Shown piece by piece: positions 11,516-23,511 of a DNA stretch of 64,000 bases. The stretch comes from Henckelia pumila (taxonomy: Eukaryota > Streptophyta > Magnoliopsida > Lamiales > Gesneriaceae). Location: the NCBI RefSeq assembly GCF_033568475.1, contig NC_133122.1, forward strand, positions 20,457,723-20,521,722, in the 5' to 3' direction. The notes beneath the pieces were generated by a model. That model saw only the letters and a program-made list of their open reading frames with translations, did no database searches and was not told where the DNA came from. A program made the position numbers and the translations under genes. How positions within the stretch are numbered: the stretch's first letter is position 1; the number at the start of each line of letters is the position of its first letter.

Positions 11516-11914
11516 CATTAATATGAGAGGTTCGATTCTACCCATGGATATTGGTGACACTCACTAATTGGTTCAAATCATATGGACCCCTCATGATTAA
11601 TGCTTCCACCTAGCCCATTGGGGTAATACCCATGCGCTAGGGTCGAATTTTCCCATTAATATCAACGAAATCGTTCTCCATCCGACCATCCCTCCCTCTT
11701 AAAACACACAATGACACAATTAGTGTAGATATAAGATGACGATTATTTTTATTTTAAAATTTCAAAAATTAACGATAAAAAGAAACATATCGATACAATG
11801 TACAAACTGATAAAACTCGCATCACAATGATTCAAAAGAGAACGGTATTGTACAACAAATGTAATTAAAGATGGAAGAAATTATTTGGTAATCAGAAACA
11901 TATATAATATATAT
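11323..11914. other. Spacer downstream of the zinc-finger gene, with tRNA-like motifs
   Basis: No protein gene is seen. At about 11541 there is GGTTCGATTCTACCC, and at about 11610-11660 TAGCCCATTGGGG followed after some 30 bases by GGGTCGAATTTTCCC. These resemble Pol III A and B boxes and may be eroded SINE pieces on the plus strand. The part next to 11914 probably contains the 3' UTR of the minus-strand gene. Confidence 0.35.
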
Positions 11915-12786
11915 CTATTTGTCGATCTGGTTGAGCTTGCCTAGACCCTTGCAGTTGGGACATACAATTTGAGCTTCATCTTTTCTTGCTGCATTTGCAT
12001 TCAGGGTCGACCCCGATTTCCTCACAAATCCTGCTCCATCACATACCGGGCACCTAGATATATATATCATGCAATATTTGTTTATTTTATGCTACATCGA
12101 ATGAATTTTACGTATAATATAATAGAATTTTACGTATAATATAATATAAGATGATCAAACTATATATTCCTATCACGGACATGGCAGACTGAATGATTTG
12201 AAATACAATGTATACTAAAATTAATCCAGACATTACGAGAAATTAAGCTGTTTTTCTCATAAACAAAAGGGAAGTGACACTAAATTTTTTTTAGTTATTT
12301 TACATATACATATTCGATTACACGTATCGTTATATTTTACCATTCAAATTAGAAGTTTATCTCGCCGCGTCTTCGTATCGTGACCGAACACAATGTACAC
12401 GTAACAAATGCACGCGTGGATACTAAAAATTAAAATAAGTGACATAATATAATATAATATATTATAAATTAAAACTAGCTATAAGCCTATAGCTAGCACA
12501 GATCGATAATAATGTGATGGAATGAGAGTGGAGTTTCCTTTACGTACAGGTCTTTGCGGGTGAAGAGAATAGGGAAAGCGGTTCCGATCAATGCGACGGC
12601 GGCGGCGCCGGCGAACAGATATACGGTACTGTTGGATGCAACGTCACCGGCGGCGGCGACCACCGTGAGGGGCTTTGATCTCTTTGAAGTACGGATCCTT
12701 GGCGGAGAAAGCTTTGGAGGCAAGAATGCGAGAGGCGGCGCGTATTGGTTGATGGAAGCAGCAGAGAAGAGGGCGATGGAAGCCAT
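11915..12786 (-). CDS. Plastid DnaJ-type zinc-finger protein, FtsH5-interacting-protein-like (2 exons)
   Basis: Exon 1 is 12786-12548 and exon 2 is 12053-11915, joined across a 494-bp GT-AG intron, giving 125 residues. Residues 1-48 are rich in Ser, Ala, Pro and Arg with few acids, as in a chloroplast transit peptide. Residues 54-75 (YLFAGAAAVALIGTAFPILF) form one membrane segment. The C-terminal half holds two zinc-ligand motifs of DnaJ type, CPVCDGAG at 81-88 and CPNCKGLG at 111-118. Family knowledge: a small thylakoid protein of this layout in Arabidopsis (FIP) binds the FtsH5 protease, and related plastid zinc fingers act in photosystem II maintenance. Identity with FIP is inferred from layout and recall, so no symbol is given. 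Exon 1 is GC-rich relative to the spacer. Confidence 0.85.
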
Positions 12787-13389
12787 TTGCGATGCGAGTG
12801 ATTAATTAATTTAGTGAAAGAGTAGTTTGTTTATGCTGCAAGAAAGAAAAGAAAGTGGATAAGGATGGATAAACGAGTGCTGAGGAGGAATCCTTTGTGG
12901 GTTTTGGATAACATGGTGAGATGAGATTCACTTTCGATGACATGTCATTTCCATTCTTCTTGAATCTTCTTCTGTTTATGTATTTATTTATGTAGAGCGG
13001 CGTTAAATTATATTCCTTCTATTTCATATATATTGTTTTCTTTAAATTTTCGCACAGATTAAGAAAAATGCATTGAAAAAATAAATTTTATATAAACTTT
13101 CTATTTTATCCCTATTTAATGTATTAAAAAATGATTGCACAATTTTCAAGGTGTAGTTAATAGGGGTATATTAGTAAAAAAATGTAAAAAAATATTACTA
13201 AATATGATATATGAATATATATTTGAGACAAACAAAAAAGGAAACGTTGACAATATAATTGAGAAGGAGGGAGTATCATTTTTGTTTCAAAAAATATATA
13301 TTATATCATTTATTTTCAATTTTCAAAATTTTTATTTTTACCTGATGTATATATATTTTATTTGTTTTCAATATTCAATATTTTTGGCA
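12787..13389. other. Upstream region of the zinc-finger gene
   Basis: The first 100-150 bases probably hold the 5' UTR and promoter of the minus-strand gene. Beyond about 12990 the DNA becomes AT-rich spacer without recognisable features. Confidence 0.4.
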
Positions 13390-14038
13390 AACCAAACTCA
13401 GCAATCTCTTCCCCTTGGCCAAAGATCATCTGCTGCTCGTTGGGTGGCCTCTACCTCAGGGCAACCGAGATTACATGTGGACGCGGGGTTTGATAACCGT
13501 AGGGGTTGCTATTCGATTGTTAGATATTGGGAAGGATTGTTACGGGTTAGTCTATGTTATATTGGGAATGTTTCTCTCCCCATGATGTGGACAACCATTG
13601 GATTATCAACACATATTTCAATTTTCATAAAAATATAGGAATCCCACGTGATCTAATGGTATTGAAGATTGTTATTATAGCAGCTTCTTTCTATCGAATT
13701 CGAAATCCGAGTTCAGTTTTTGGAGGTGAGCTCTGGGCTATCCGGTGTGGCATGGAACTTGTGTTGCGCTGTTCTCTTAAAAAAGATTTGGGTTTTCTCG
13801 GACTCTTTGGAGGCAATTACGACGATTAATTATAATTCAGAATATTTAAGTTTAGATGGAGTGCTCATCAAGGCCATTAAAGATTTGTTGTCGGAGGACG
13901 GTTTTTTTGGGGTTCAAACATACGAACCGGCAATCTAACAGTGCATAAGCTAACCCAATTTGTTTTTTCTAGTCCTAATCCTTGCACTTGGTGCTTTGTT
14001 GATCAGATCTCCCTTGTAACTTTGGATTCAGTTGTTTG
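13390..14038 (+). pseudogene. Decayed LINE RNase H-like C-terminal fragment
   Basis: Pieces in changing frames resemble the RNase H-like domain at the end of plant non-LTR retrotransposon reverse transcriptases. The order of motifs is right: LHVDAGFD near 13470, GELWAIRCGMEL near 13726-13763, and FSDSLEA near 13795-13815, which would supply the D, E and D metal ligands. A terminal part reading HTNRQSNSAHKL and then QFVFSSPNPCTW ends at a TGA near 14036 if a frameshift near 13945 is allowed. Several frame changes exclude a working protein. The rest of a LINE is not visible upstream, consistent with a 5'-truncated insertion. Confidence 0.7.
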
Positions 14039-14522
14039 ATGTAGTTTTTTCGTTCATAAAAACAAAATTCAATATTTTTATTATCATACATACATATTTT
14101 ACTATACTATTATTAATTTTTTTGAGAAATATTTTTACTATATTACTATTATAACATAGACCCACCCTCCAATTAACTTTAACTTTCAATTTATTTGTCA
14201 AGCTTGGTTTGAAATTATTATTAACTTTATTTTTAATAAAATCAAAATTATTAAGCAAATTATTCATTTTATATTTCTTCCTCTTTTTAACCATTAGACA
14301 TTTTATTATTTATCAAAATGACTCACTTTGTTTCATTTGATATTTTTTTTATTTCCGAAAATGTCACTCAATTTATAAAATTGATACAACTATTGCGTTT
14401 TTGTGACTACTTATTTAGGAAAACGTTATATTTTTTTTATTTGTAAAATTTTACAATTTATTTATATATATTTTTTGTTTTCCTTTAAAAAACAAATTAT
14501 GAACACGCAATGTGTAATAAAA

Positions 14523-14526
<4 letters not shown>
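14039..14526. other. AT-rich spacer
   Basis: Nothing recognisable is seen. Short open frames here have low-complexity Asn/Lys/Ile-rich translations typical of AT-rich non-coding DNA. Confidence 0.5.

Positions 14527-14560
<34 letters not shown>
14527..14560. repeat. (TA)n microsatellite
   Basis: About 17 uninterrupted TA dinucleotides. Confidence 0.95.
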
Positions 14561-14562
<2 letters not shown>

Positions 14563-14679
14563 TTTTATTACTCTATTACTCTATATTAATATACAAGTTT
14601 GAATTGTGAATTTCCTTCAATACCCTCATTATTTCATTAATTATTTGGTTTTAATTGTAAATTTATAATTTTGTCCTCA

Positions 14680-16093
14680 TTATTTCATTTAATAATTAAT
14701 ATTTTTTTCATTTTCAATGTTTATTAAGTCTTGCATTTATTTTATACATTAGTCAATTTATTTATTCAAGGTAGATTAATTTTTAATATTTAATTCATAT
14801 ATTTTTTTGTGTCCATTTATTTATCCAAGATAAATTAATTGTTAATATTTAATTCATGTCCTAAATATATATTTTGACATTTTTGATAATGAATTTACAA
14901 TTTTGTCATCATTATTTCATTTAATAATTAATATTTTTGTCATTTCCAATAGTTTTAAGGTTTTTTATGTCATTTTATAGATTAGTCAATTTATTTATTC
15001 AAGTTAGATTAATTGTTAATATTTAATTCATATCATTTTGTATGTTCATTTATTTATTCAATGTAAATTAATTTTAATATTTAATTATTTTTCTAAATCT
15101 ATGTTGTTACACTAATGGAAACAAAAAGAAATTATTGAAAGCTACCTTAATTTTTGTTCTATAAATTTAAAAAAAATTAATTTTTTGGACTTATTTCAAT
15201 TTTATCGTCATAGTTACGTTTTTAATTTACTATACTTTTTTAACGTAATATTTTTTTATTATTAAAATTTTAAAAAAAATAAAAAAAATTAAATCAAACC
15301 ATTAAATTTCACCATCATGTTCAAGACAAGTGAAATCATATCAAAAGTCGAGATTCTATTTTATTTATGTAGAAAATGTACTCGCATCCTTTATTCAATC
15401 AATCATTAATTTTTTTTTTTTAGATTTGATCATCTAAATAGATTTTCTGATATTTTAGTCTTTAGGAATAGATATTATAAAATATATGGTGATGACTAAT
15501 TGTGTAATATTTTTGAAATTAGGGACTACAAATGTAATCAACAACATCAATATTTTCTTGTCCAACGTAAAAAAATAACTCATTTTGTCCAACTAATTTA
15601 GGCTTGTGTGTATTTTCACATATATATTAAGAAAATATTTTGAAAAATAATTTTTCATTTTTCCCTTATTACGTAAAATTTTAATAAAATAAAATAATTA
15701 TAAATTTATTAATTTAATAGGGATAGATCGGTAAAAAAGAGTGGTACAAAGAATGAGAGTATTGAAGAAATAACAATTCAAAATTTTTTAAGATCTTTCA
15801 TTATTTTATACATTAATCAATTTATTTATTCAAGGTAGATTAATTTTTAATATTTAATTCATATAATTTTTTGTGTCCATTTATTTATCAAAGGTAAATT
15901 AATTGTAAATATTTAATTCATGCCATAAATATATATTTTGACATTTTTGATAATAAATTTACAATTTTTCCCTCATTATTTCATTTAATAATTAATATTT
16001 TTGTCATTTCCAAGGGTTTTAAAGTTTTTCATGTCATTTTATAGATTAGTCAATTTATTTATTCAAGTTAGATTAATTGTTAATATTTAATTC
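14680..16093. repeat. AT-rich tandem and dispersed repeat, interrupted at 16094 by an LTR element
   Basis: A unit of roughly 240 bp carrying 'gtcaatttatttattcaag', 'tagattaat' and 'ttaatatttaattcat' is repeated in tandem from about 14680 to 15115. A further copy of 14737-15029 appears at 15801-16093 with only scattered differences. That last copy stops exactly at TTTAATTC, where the Gypsy LTR begins with TGTAACGCCCC, while the earlier copy continues beyond the same point. This gives an independent proof of the LTR insertion point at 16094. No coding potential is seen. Confidence 0.75.
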
Positions 16094-17334
16094 TGTAACG
16101 CCCCAAAATTATCTTAATCGAGATTAAAGGAGATTATTATTGATATTCAGAGTTTAGGAATTTTAGGGATTGAATTGATATTTGATCAGGGATTGATTTG
16201 CAAATTTTGAAAAATTCAGGGACCAAAGTGCAAAAATGGGATTTTATATATTAACTTGGCCTTTTAATCGGTTGAATAGTCTTTTTCATTCCTTCTCTCC
16301 TTCTCATCCACGTCGTTCCCTCCATTGAAGACCCAAGCGCCTCTTTCAAGCTTTTAGATTTCCGATTTCGTGCGATCCGTCCGATAAAAATTCAATCTGA
16401 AGGCATATTTGCGATCACGACTGCGAGAGCTCTGTTGTACCGTAAGTTTTTCTTCGATCATCTATACTTCAATTTTTGGATGTCGTTAAAATTTGATTAT
16501 TTTCGGATATGTTGTTCTTGAGCTAGCATAGATCTCTTATTCGAAGTCGGATCGAAAAAAGAACGACGTTCGGAATTGTTATGATTTTTGGGAGCTAAAT
16601 TCAAAAATGGGATTTTAGATGTTGTTGGGTTTTGAATTGTTTTGATGGATTGTTGATGTTAAAAGAGGAATTGGATTGATATGTAGAGTTGTTGATTTTC
16701 GGTTGGCCTTTTTATAGTCGTTATGCCGCCGTTTTGAGATTTAGGGAGTTGTTGGGAAAATGGTTTGAATCGTTATTGAATTGAATGTATTGATTGATAT
16801 TGGGTTCTTTTGTATCTCCGTACATATTTGGTTGAAGACTGTTGAGTTCAGAGTTAGTAGGATTCGAATCATAGAAGAATTGATCGAGAAACGCTTGTCC
16901 AGATTGGGAGCAACATCGAATCGAGGAAAAGGTAGAAGTCTACATTGAAACGAAAAGGAGCGAATACTCAAGTTCAGATTGATTCTCGAGTCTCTAAATC
17001 ACATACTTGTATAATTACTTGTTTTGTTTAAGAACTTGAATTTGTTGATTGATTGCATGCTCTTATTTAACATAATAGGACTTGTAATTATTGGTTCATG
17101 CTTTAATGCATTTCGATTTATTTATGCATTCATCTTGAGCCTAATACATTGATTTGAAAGGGCGGAGCTGCCTAAACTCGAATTTGACATTTTGGAGACT
17201 ATAGTCGAGTGCGTGGGTTGATGAGGTCTCCCATAGTTCTGAATACTCCTTATAGTTGCTCCAAAGTCTAGAAGATCGAGATATACCTCATCCACCTCGA
17301 TTGGGAGAGTCGGTGAGTTGTGGTGATATCTTGT
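16094..17334 (+). repeat. gypsy-1 5' LTR, first part
   Basis: Begins with TG and is preceded by the AT-rich repeat it interrupts. It ends with the target duplication CTTGT at 17330-17334 next to copia-1. Confidence 0.8.
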
Positions 17335-17976
17335 TGTTGGGAAATTTAGTTTTGGTATTTACAAAAGAAAGCCAAACTACTTGAGCAACTACAAAAAAGG
17401 GCTAAACTGATATTCAGGAAATGATGATGTCACTATGACCAACAGATACAGTTTACGTCTCCATACTGAATCACTAAACTGAACCATCAACGACCGCGCT
17501 AAAAAGATACAAAGCAGTTGACCTCGCTAAACTGAATCCATCAGTTTACCCTTGCCAAACTGATTGCTTCAGGTGTCCACAACAGTTTACTACCGTGCTA
17601 TTTCCGGATAAGATCATCCGTACTCTGACATCTCTGTAGAAGGTAGTGCCGCGATACTAAGGGAATGTCGGCTCCAGAAATCATTGATGATAGTGACAAA
17701 TCCAACGAGAATAATTCAAATCTTATCAGAAGGACAATTCAAACTTATGACCGTTGGCAATCCAAAGGGTATAAATAGAGATCTTGATCAACATCAGAAT
17801 AAGTGAAAACAATACGCACTGAAAACTCTGTCATTCTTACGAAGAACACGAAAAGCTCTTTTCGATCAAGAAACTCGAAGCACAAACGTTCAAAAGCATT
17901 ATTCTGATCATTGAAGGGTCGATCTTTGTGCTAAGAACTTCGAGTTACATTTACTCTATTGTTATATCAGTCTAGG
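17335..17976 (+). repeat. copia-1 5' LTR, truncated
   Basis: Matches the 3' LTR until ATATCAGTCTAGG and then stops. About 410 bases present at the end of the 3' LTR, plus the primer binding site and leader, are missing. The next bases, AAGAATTTGATGACTGGAAG, are a second copy of bases 18037-18056 inside gag, so the deletion junction carries a short filler duplication. Confidence 0.85.
17770..17777 (+). promoter_or_regulatory. copia-1 5' LTR TATA box
   Basis: TATAAATA in the context GGGTATAAATAGAG. The same box is present in the 3' LTR at 47900-47907. Confidence 0.65.
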
Positions 17977-17999
17977 AAGAATTTGATGACTGGAAGAAA

Positions 18000-19956
18000 A
18001 TTACTTCATTCAGCAAAATTCCTATGTTCTCAAAGGAAGAATTTGATGACTGGAAGATTCGTATGCAAGCACACCTATCAGCACTAGACGATGACATGTG
18101 GTTTGTCATCACTGATGGACCTCTTGCGATCACCAAAGTCAATACTGCTATAGCTCTTTCTGGAGATGGTCCACAGTACATTGAGAAACCAAGAATTGAA
18201 TGGACTGCTGAAGACAAAAAGAAGGCAAATCTTGATAATGTGGCTAAAGATATCTTGTATAAAACTCTTGACAAGAATACCTTTAGCAAAATCAAGACAT
18301 GCAAAACTGGAAAAGAAATTTGGGAGAAGTTGATTCAACTTTGTGAAGGAAATGAACAGACGAAGGAAAACAAACTTTCTGTAGCCACTAAAAAATTTGA
18401 CAGCATCAAGATGAAACCAGGTGAATCAATGACAGAATTTGATGAGAGAGTAAGTAGCATTGTTATTGAGCTTAATGGATTGGGAAAAACATATCCCAAC
18501 AGAGAAGTTATTCTCAAGGTAATTCTAGGCCTTCCTAAAGAATGTGATATAAAGACAATGGCCATGAGAGAATCGAAGGACTTGAAAAAATTAGAGCTGC
18601 ATGACCTATTTGCAGATTTAAAAGCCTATGAATTCGAGTTGCAGACTCGAGAAGAAGATCAGTCTACCTCACAATTGACCAAGGCCTTGACTGCAGTAAA
18701 AATAGAGTCACCAGCCAAATCAGAAAAGTCAGCAGAACAACTGAGCAGTGATGCCATGTCTTTGTTTGTGAAGAAATTCGGCAAATTCATCAGAAGAAAC
18801 CAAGAAGGATCCCACAGAAAAAAATTCCAAAAGAAAGATACAGTTGAAGAACCAAGAAGTTGCTTCAACTGTGGGAAAATAGGACATTTCATTGCCGATT
18901 GTCCCAAACCAAAGAACTTTGACAAAAGGAAAAGTTCAAGGAATGACAGACACACCTCAAGACAAAAACATAAAGCATTGGTTACAAAGGGCAGTAAAAC
19001 CAAGTGGGCAGAAACAGATAGTGATTCAGAGGAATCAAATTGCTCATCCAGTTCCAGTGATGATGAAGAAGAGGTCAAGTGTCTTATGGCAAATGATTGT
19101 GAGCTTCCATCCACTAGTGAATAGGTATTTGATTTCAGCTCTGAGGAATTTACCAGAGAGGAACTGATCAAAGCTCTTCATGATATGGCAAATGAGTATC
19201 ATCAACTTTCCTTAGCATTCGATGAAGTTAGAGCCAAGCAAAAGGATCTGCAAGATACCTCAACTGAACCCTCATGGGAACAATCAGTTGAGATAAACTG
19301 TCTTGAAACAGAGATTGCTGTGCTCCAAACTGAGAATGAACAACTCAAGATTGATATCATAAATCTTACAACAGAAAAACATAACATGGATGAATTAGTA
19401 AGTTCATGGAATAAATCTTCGATCTTGTTGACAAAAATGAATGATTCACAAAGACCTCTCCATGACAAAACTGGTCTTGGATATGGCAAGATAGTGGAAA
19501 CTGGTGAGTCAAGTACTCTACCCAAACTAAACACGTGCAAAGGCAAATACATAAAATTTGTACGAGCAGTTAGGGAAAATGAAAATGAAAAACCTATCCT
19601 GATGACTTGGCAGCAAATAGAGCAGATGAAGAGGAAAAGATTTGGTATTGGCTTCAACCCTCATGAAACTAAGGTAGAGATTGCTAAAAGTCCTAAACGG
19701 ACTAATGCATATCAACCTAATCCCATGAGAGGAAATAGAAATCAATACCCATAATCAATGTCCAGTTCAAAAGCGATATAGAAACTTCAAAGACACTGGA
19801 AAAGGCAAACAACATATATTTTCACAAGCACATCACACTCCACCATCTAGAGCATCTCACTTAGTACGCACCTATAGGAACACAGAAACTGGTAAACTGG
19901 TTAAAGTATTCCAGGTTTGGGTTCCTAAAGGATTAATCCCTCGTGGACTCAAATAG
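18000..19956 (+). pseudogene. copia-1 gag
   Basis: Gag is the capsid and nucleocapsid precursor. The homologous frame starts at 18000 but its first codon is ATT, where copia-3 and copia-4 have ATG, so the first usable ATG is 18024. The UBN2-type Gag core spans about 18024-18620, and the zinc knuckle CFNCGKIGHFIADC lies near 18864-18905. A stop at 19122-19124 breaks it, after which the frame continues in a coiled-coil-like region (19185-19500). Another stop follows at 19752. The C-terminal part keeps the phrase VWVPKGLIPRGLK and ends at TAG 19954-19956, a stop at the same place in all three SIRE-like elements here. Confidence 0.85.
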
Positions 19957-22900
19957 ATGTGGGTACCAAAAGTTATTCAACCTTGTGAATGCAGAAAGCA
20001 GGTATCAAGGAAAAGGAAGAGGAATCATGGTACTTAGACAGCGGATGTTCAAGACACATGACTGGAAATGATAAACTACTGTCTGAACTCGTTAAATACC
20101 ATGGTCCCACTATCATTTTTGGTGACAACTCAAAGGGTAACACCGTGGGTAAGGGTAAGACTATCCACGAAAACATTATCATTTAAGATGTTCTATTGGT
20201 TGATAATCTGAAATATAATTTAATCAGCATTAGTCAAATGTGTGATTATGGGCATTATGTTGAATTTCAAAAGCTAAACTGCATTGTTAAAGATGCCTTT
20301 GGTAACATTATTTTGACAGGAAACAGATATAGAAACACATATAAAGTATGCTGAAACATTCAGTCTAGCAAACCAGTTTGCCTCGTAGCTTCCAATTCTA
20401 AGCGCAACTGGATTTGGTACAAGCGATTGAATCATCTTAACTTCAAAACTATTGCCAGTCTGAGTAAGCTCGAGCTAGTCACAGGCCTGCCTAAAATTGA
20501 CTTTTTCAAAGACAAAGTGTGCTCAGCTTGTCAATTTGGGAAGCAAATTAGGTCGTCTTTTAAAAACAAGGGCTATAACTCATCTTCCTGATGCTTGGAA
20601 CTGTTGCATATGGACTTATTTGGTCCAATTCCAGTAACAAGTTTAGGGGGAATGAGGTATACTCTTGTCATAATTGATGATTACTCACGTTTTACCTGGG
20701 TCATTTTCTTAAAATCAAAAGATCAAACTGCTTCTCAACTAATCAAGATTTTTAAAAGACTTTTTAACTAAAAATCAAGTAAGATTGACAGAATCAGAAG
20801 TGATAGAGGAACTGAATTTGTCAATCAAACTTTATCATCTTTTTTAGAACATTATGGAATCAAACATGAATTCTCAGCAGTTAGAACACCACAACAAAAT
20901 GGTGTTGCAGAAAGGAGAAATCGTACTCTTAAAGAAGCTGCGAGAACCATGTTAGCTGACTCCAAAGTTTCTCAAAGATTTTGGGCAGAAGCTGCTATAC
21001 TTAGAACATATCAATGATATGCAAGAAATTTTTTAAAACCCCATATGAGATCTGGAATGGCAGACAACCCAATGTAGCATACTTCAAAATTTTTGGGAGC
21101 AAATGCTACATTCATAACAATGGTAAAAGTCATCTGATTGCATTTGATGCAAAGTTAGATGAGAGAATATTTTTAGGATACTCCTCAATTAGCAAAGCAT
21201 ATAGAGTCTTCAACAAAAGAACTCTAAATGTTTAAGAATCAATTCATGTTATTTTTGATGAAGATTTAACTGATGATATTGCAACTAACACTCATCAACT
21301 CTCAGATCTATTTAAGGAAATACAGTTAGACAATGATAGTCAAGATGAAAGTGAAAACGAAGTTTCACCACCTATAAGAACACTTCAATCTCCTGAACCT
21401 GAACTATTAGATTCAATAGTTGAGGATCTTAACATTGATCAACCAGTTTATACTCATCAAACTCATACAGTTGAGGATATTGAAGAACAACATCATGAAA
21501 CTCAAGATCACCACACTCACTCTGAAGACACAGAGCTTGACCAAGACAACATGACTAATCAAGATCTAGAGGCACAAGTGATCAGTGGAAATCAGTCTAA
21601 TACTAGACTCAAATGGTCTAAAAAGCATCCACTCAGTTCCGTAATAGGTAATCCTACGGCACCACTAAGGACTCGAGGACAAATGATTAAAGAACTTCTT
21701 CATGCAGCCTTTATATCCCAAGAAGAGCCAAAGAAAATTGAAGATGCATTGGCTGACAGCTGTTGGATAGAGGCAATGCAAAAAGAATTAAATCAATTTA
21801 CTAGAAACACAGTCTGGGATCTCGTTACAAGACCAACACATCAATCAGTTATTGGCACTCGATGGGTCTTTAGAAACAAGCTTAATGAAGAAGGAACTGT
21901 GGTTAGAAATAAGGCAAGACTAGTAGCTCAAGGATACAGGCAAAAAGAAGGAATTGACTATGACAAAACTTATGCACCAGTAGCTAGACTGGAAGCCATA
22001 AGAATATTCCTTGCGTATGCTTCATTCAAAAACTTCAAAGTTTATCAAATGGATGTTAAAAGTGCTTTCTTGAATGGAAAACTTCAAGAAGAAGTGTTTG
22101 TTGAACAACCACCGGGGTTCACAAATCATCAATTCCCATATCATGTGTATCATTTAAACAAATCTCTTTATAGACTAAAACAGGCTCCTCGAGCTTGGTA
22201 TGACACCTTAACTAAATTTCTTCTTGAACACGAGTTTACAATAGGCACAGTTGATAAAACTTTGTTCAAATTCACGAAAGGTGATCACACTTTATTAGTT
22301 CAAATATATGTTGATGATATTATCTTTGGGTCAACTAACCCCAAACTGTGCACAAAATTTTCGAATCTAATGCAGGAAAAATTCGAGATGAGCATGATGG
22401 GTGAACTGAATTTCTTTCTTGGATTGCAAGTTCGTCAAATGGAAAATGGGACATTCATAAGTCAAACTAAGTATACCAAAGAATTAATCAAAAAGTTTGG
22501 TATGGAGAACTGCACAGTTGCAACAACTCCCATGGGTGCATCAATCAAACTTGACAAAGACGAAGGGGGAATATCAGTTGATGCCACAATGTATCGAGGT
22601 CTAATAGGGTCATTGCTTTATTTAACAGCCAGTAGACCTGACATTTTTTTTGCAGTTTGTTTATGTGCGAGATTTCAATCAACTCCTAAGCAGTCCCACT
22701 TCATAGCTGGAAAGAGGATACTAAGGTATCTTAAGGGAACTCAAAATGTTGGTCTATGATATGCTAAGAATAACTCCTTCAATCTAGTTGGATACTCAGA
22801 TGCTGATTATGCTGGATGTAAACTGGATAGAAAAAGTACAAGTGGATCATGTCAATTCCTTGGGGATAGACTGATCTCATGGTTTAGCAAGAAACAAACA

Positions 22901-23251
22901 TCCAATGCAACCTCCACAACATAAGCTGAGTACTTGGCTGCAGGAAGTTGCTGTGCTCAACTGCTCTGGATTCAACAACAGTTGATGGATTATGGAATTG
23001 AAGAACAGGAATCACCAATCTTCTGTGATAACACCAGCACAATTGCAATTACTTACAACCCCATTCTTCATTCAAGAACAAAGCATATCGAAGTTAGACA
23101 TCATTTCATCCGAGATCATGCACTCAAGAAGAATATCCGACTGGAGCACATTTCAACAGAGCAACAAATTGCAGACATCTTCACCAAACCACTCCCAGAG
23201 TCTAAGTTTTCTTACTTTCGAAATATTTTAGGACTTATTGAATTAAATTAG
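19957..23251 (+). pseudogene. copia-1 pol: protease, integrase, reverse transcriptase, RNase H
   Basis: Pol matures Gag, copies RNA into DNA and integrates it. The protease motif LDSGCSRHM is near 20037, the integrase zinc-binding and core regions lie at about 20400-21000, and the reverse transcriptase spans about 21750-22600 with YVDDIIFGS near 22308. RNase H and the end ADIFTKPLPESKFSYF close it at 23251. In-frame stops or shifts are seen near 19990, 20184, 20767, 21234, 22758 and 22923. The longest clean piece is 21551-22759 (402 residues, reverse transcriptase). Copia domain order (integrase before reverse transcriptase) is clear. Confidence 0.9.
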
Positions 23252-23511
23252 AATTAGTTTATCCATTGCAAAATGTCTAAACAATTTAGCATGACCTAAA
23301 CTGAATTCCTCGCAAAACTATTAAACTGACTCTCCATTGATATTTTATTATAATTGTTTAAGTTACGATAAAACTCCTCCTTTCTGCTTAAGAAGATATA
23401 AGCATACATTAAGGGGGAATGCTAATAATTCTTTTGCAGTTTATACTTTAGGTTTGTAACAGACATAAAAAATATAAATAACAACATATTAAAACAAAAT
23501 AGCATATTTTA
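23252..23511. other. Short spacer after copia-1 pol with internal purine tract
   Basis: Non-coding. Contains TTAAGGGGGAATG at about 23409-23421, which resembles an LTR-retrotransposon polypurine tract although the 3' LTR is over 4 kb away once nested elements are removed. A true tract precedes the 3' LTR at 37763-37775. Confidence 0.5.

Noticed and set aside
13135-13638. 167-residue plus-strand protein
   Set aside because: Its first half is AT-rich spacer translation; only the later part aligns with LINE RNase H motifs and it is frame-shifted.
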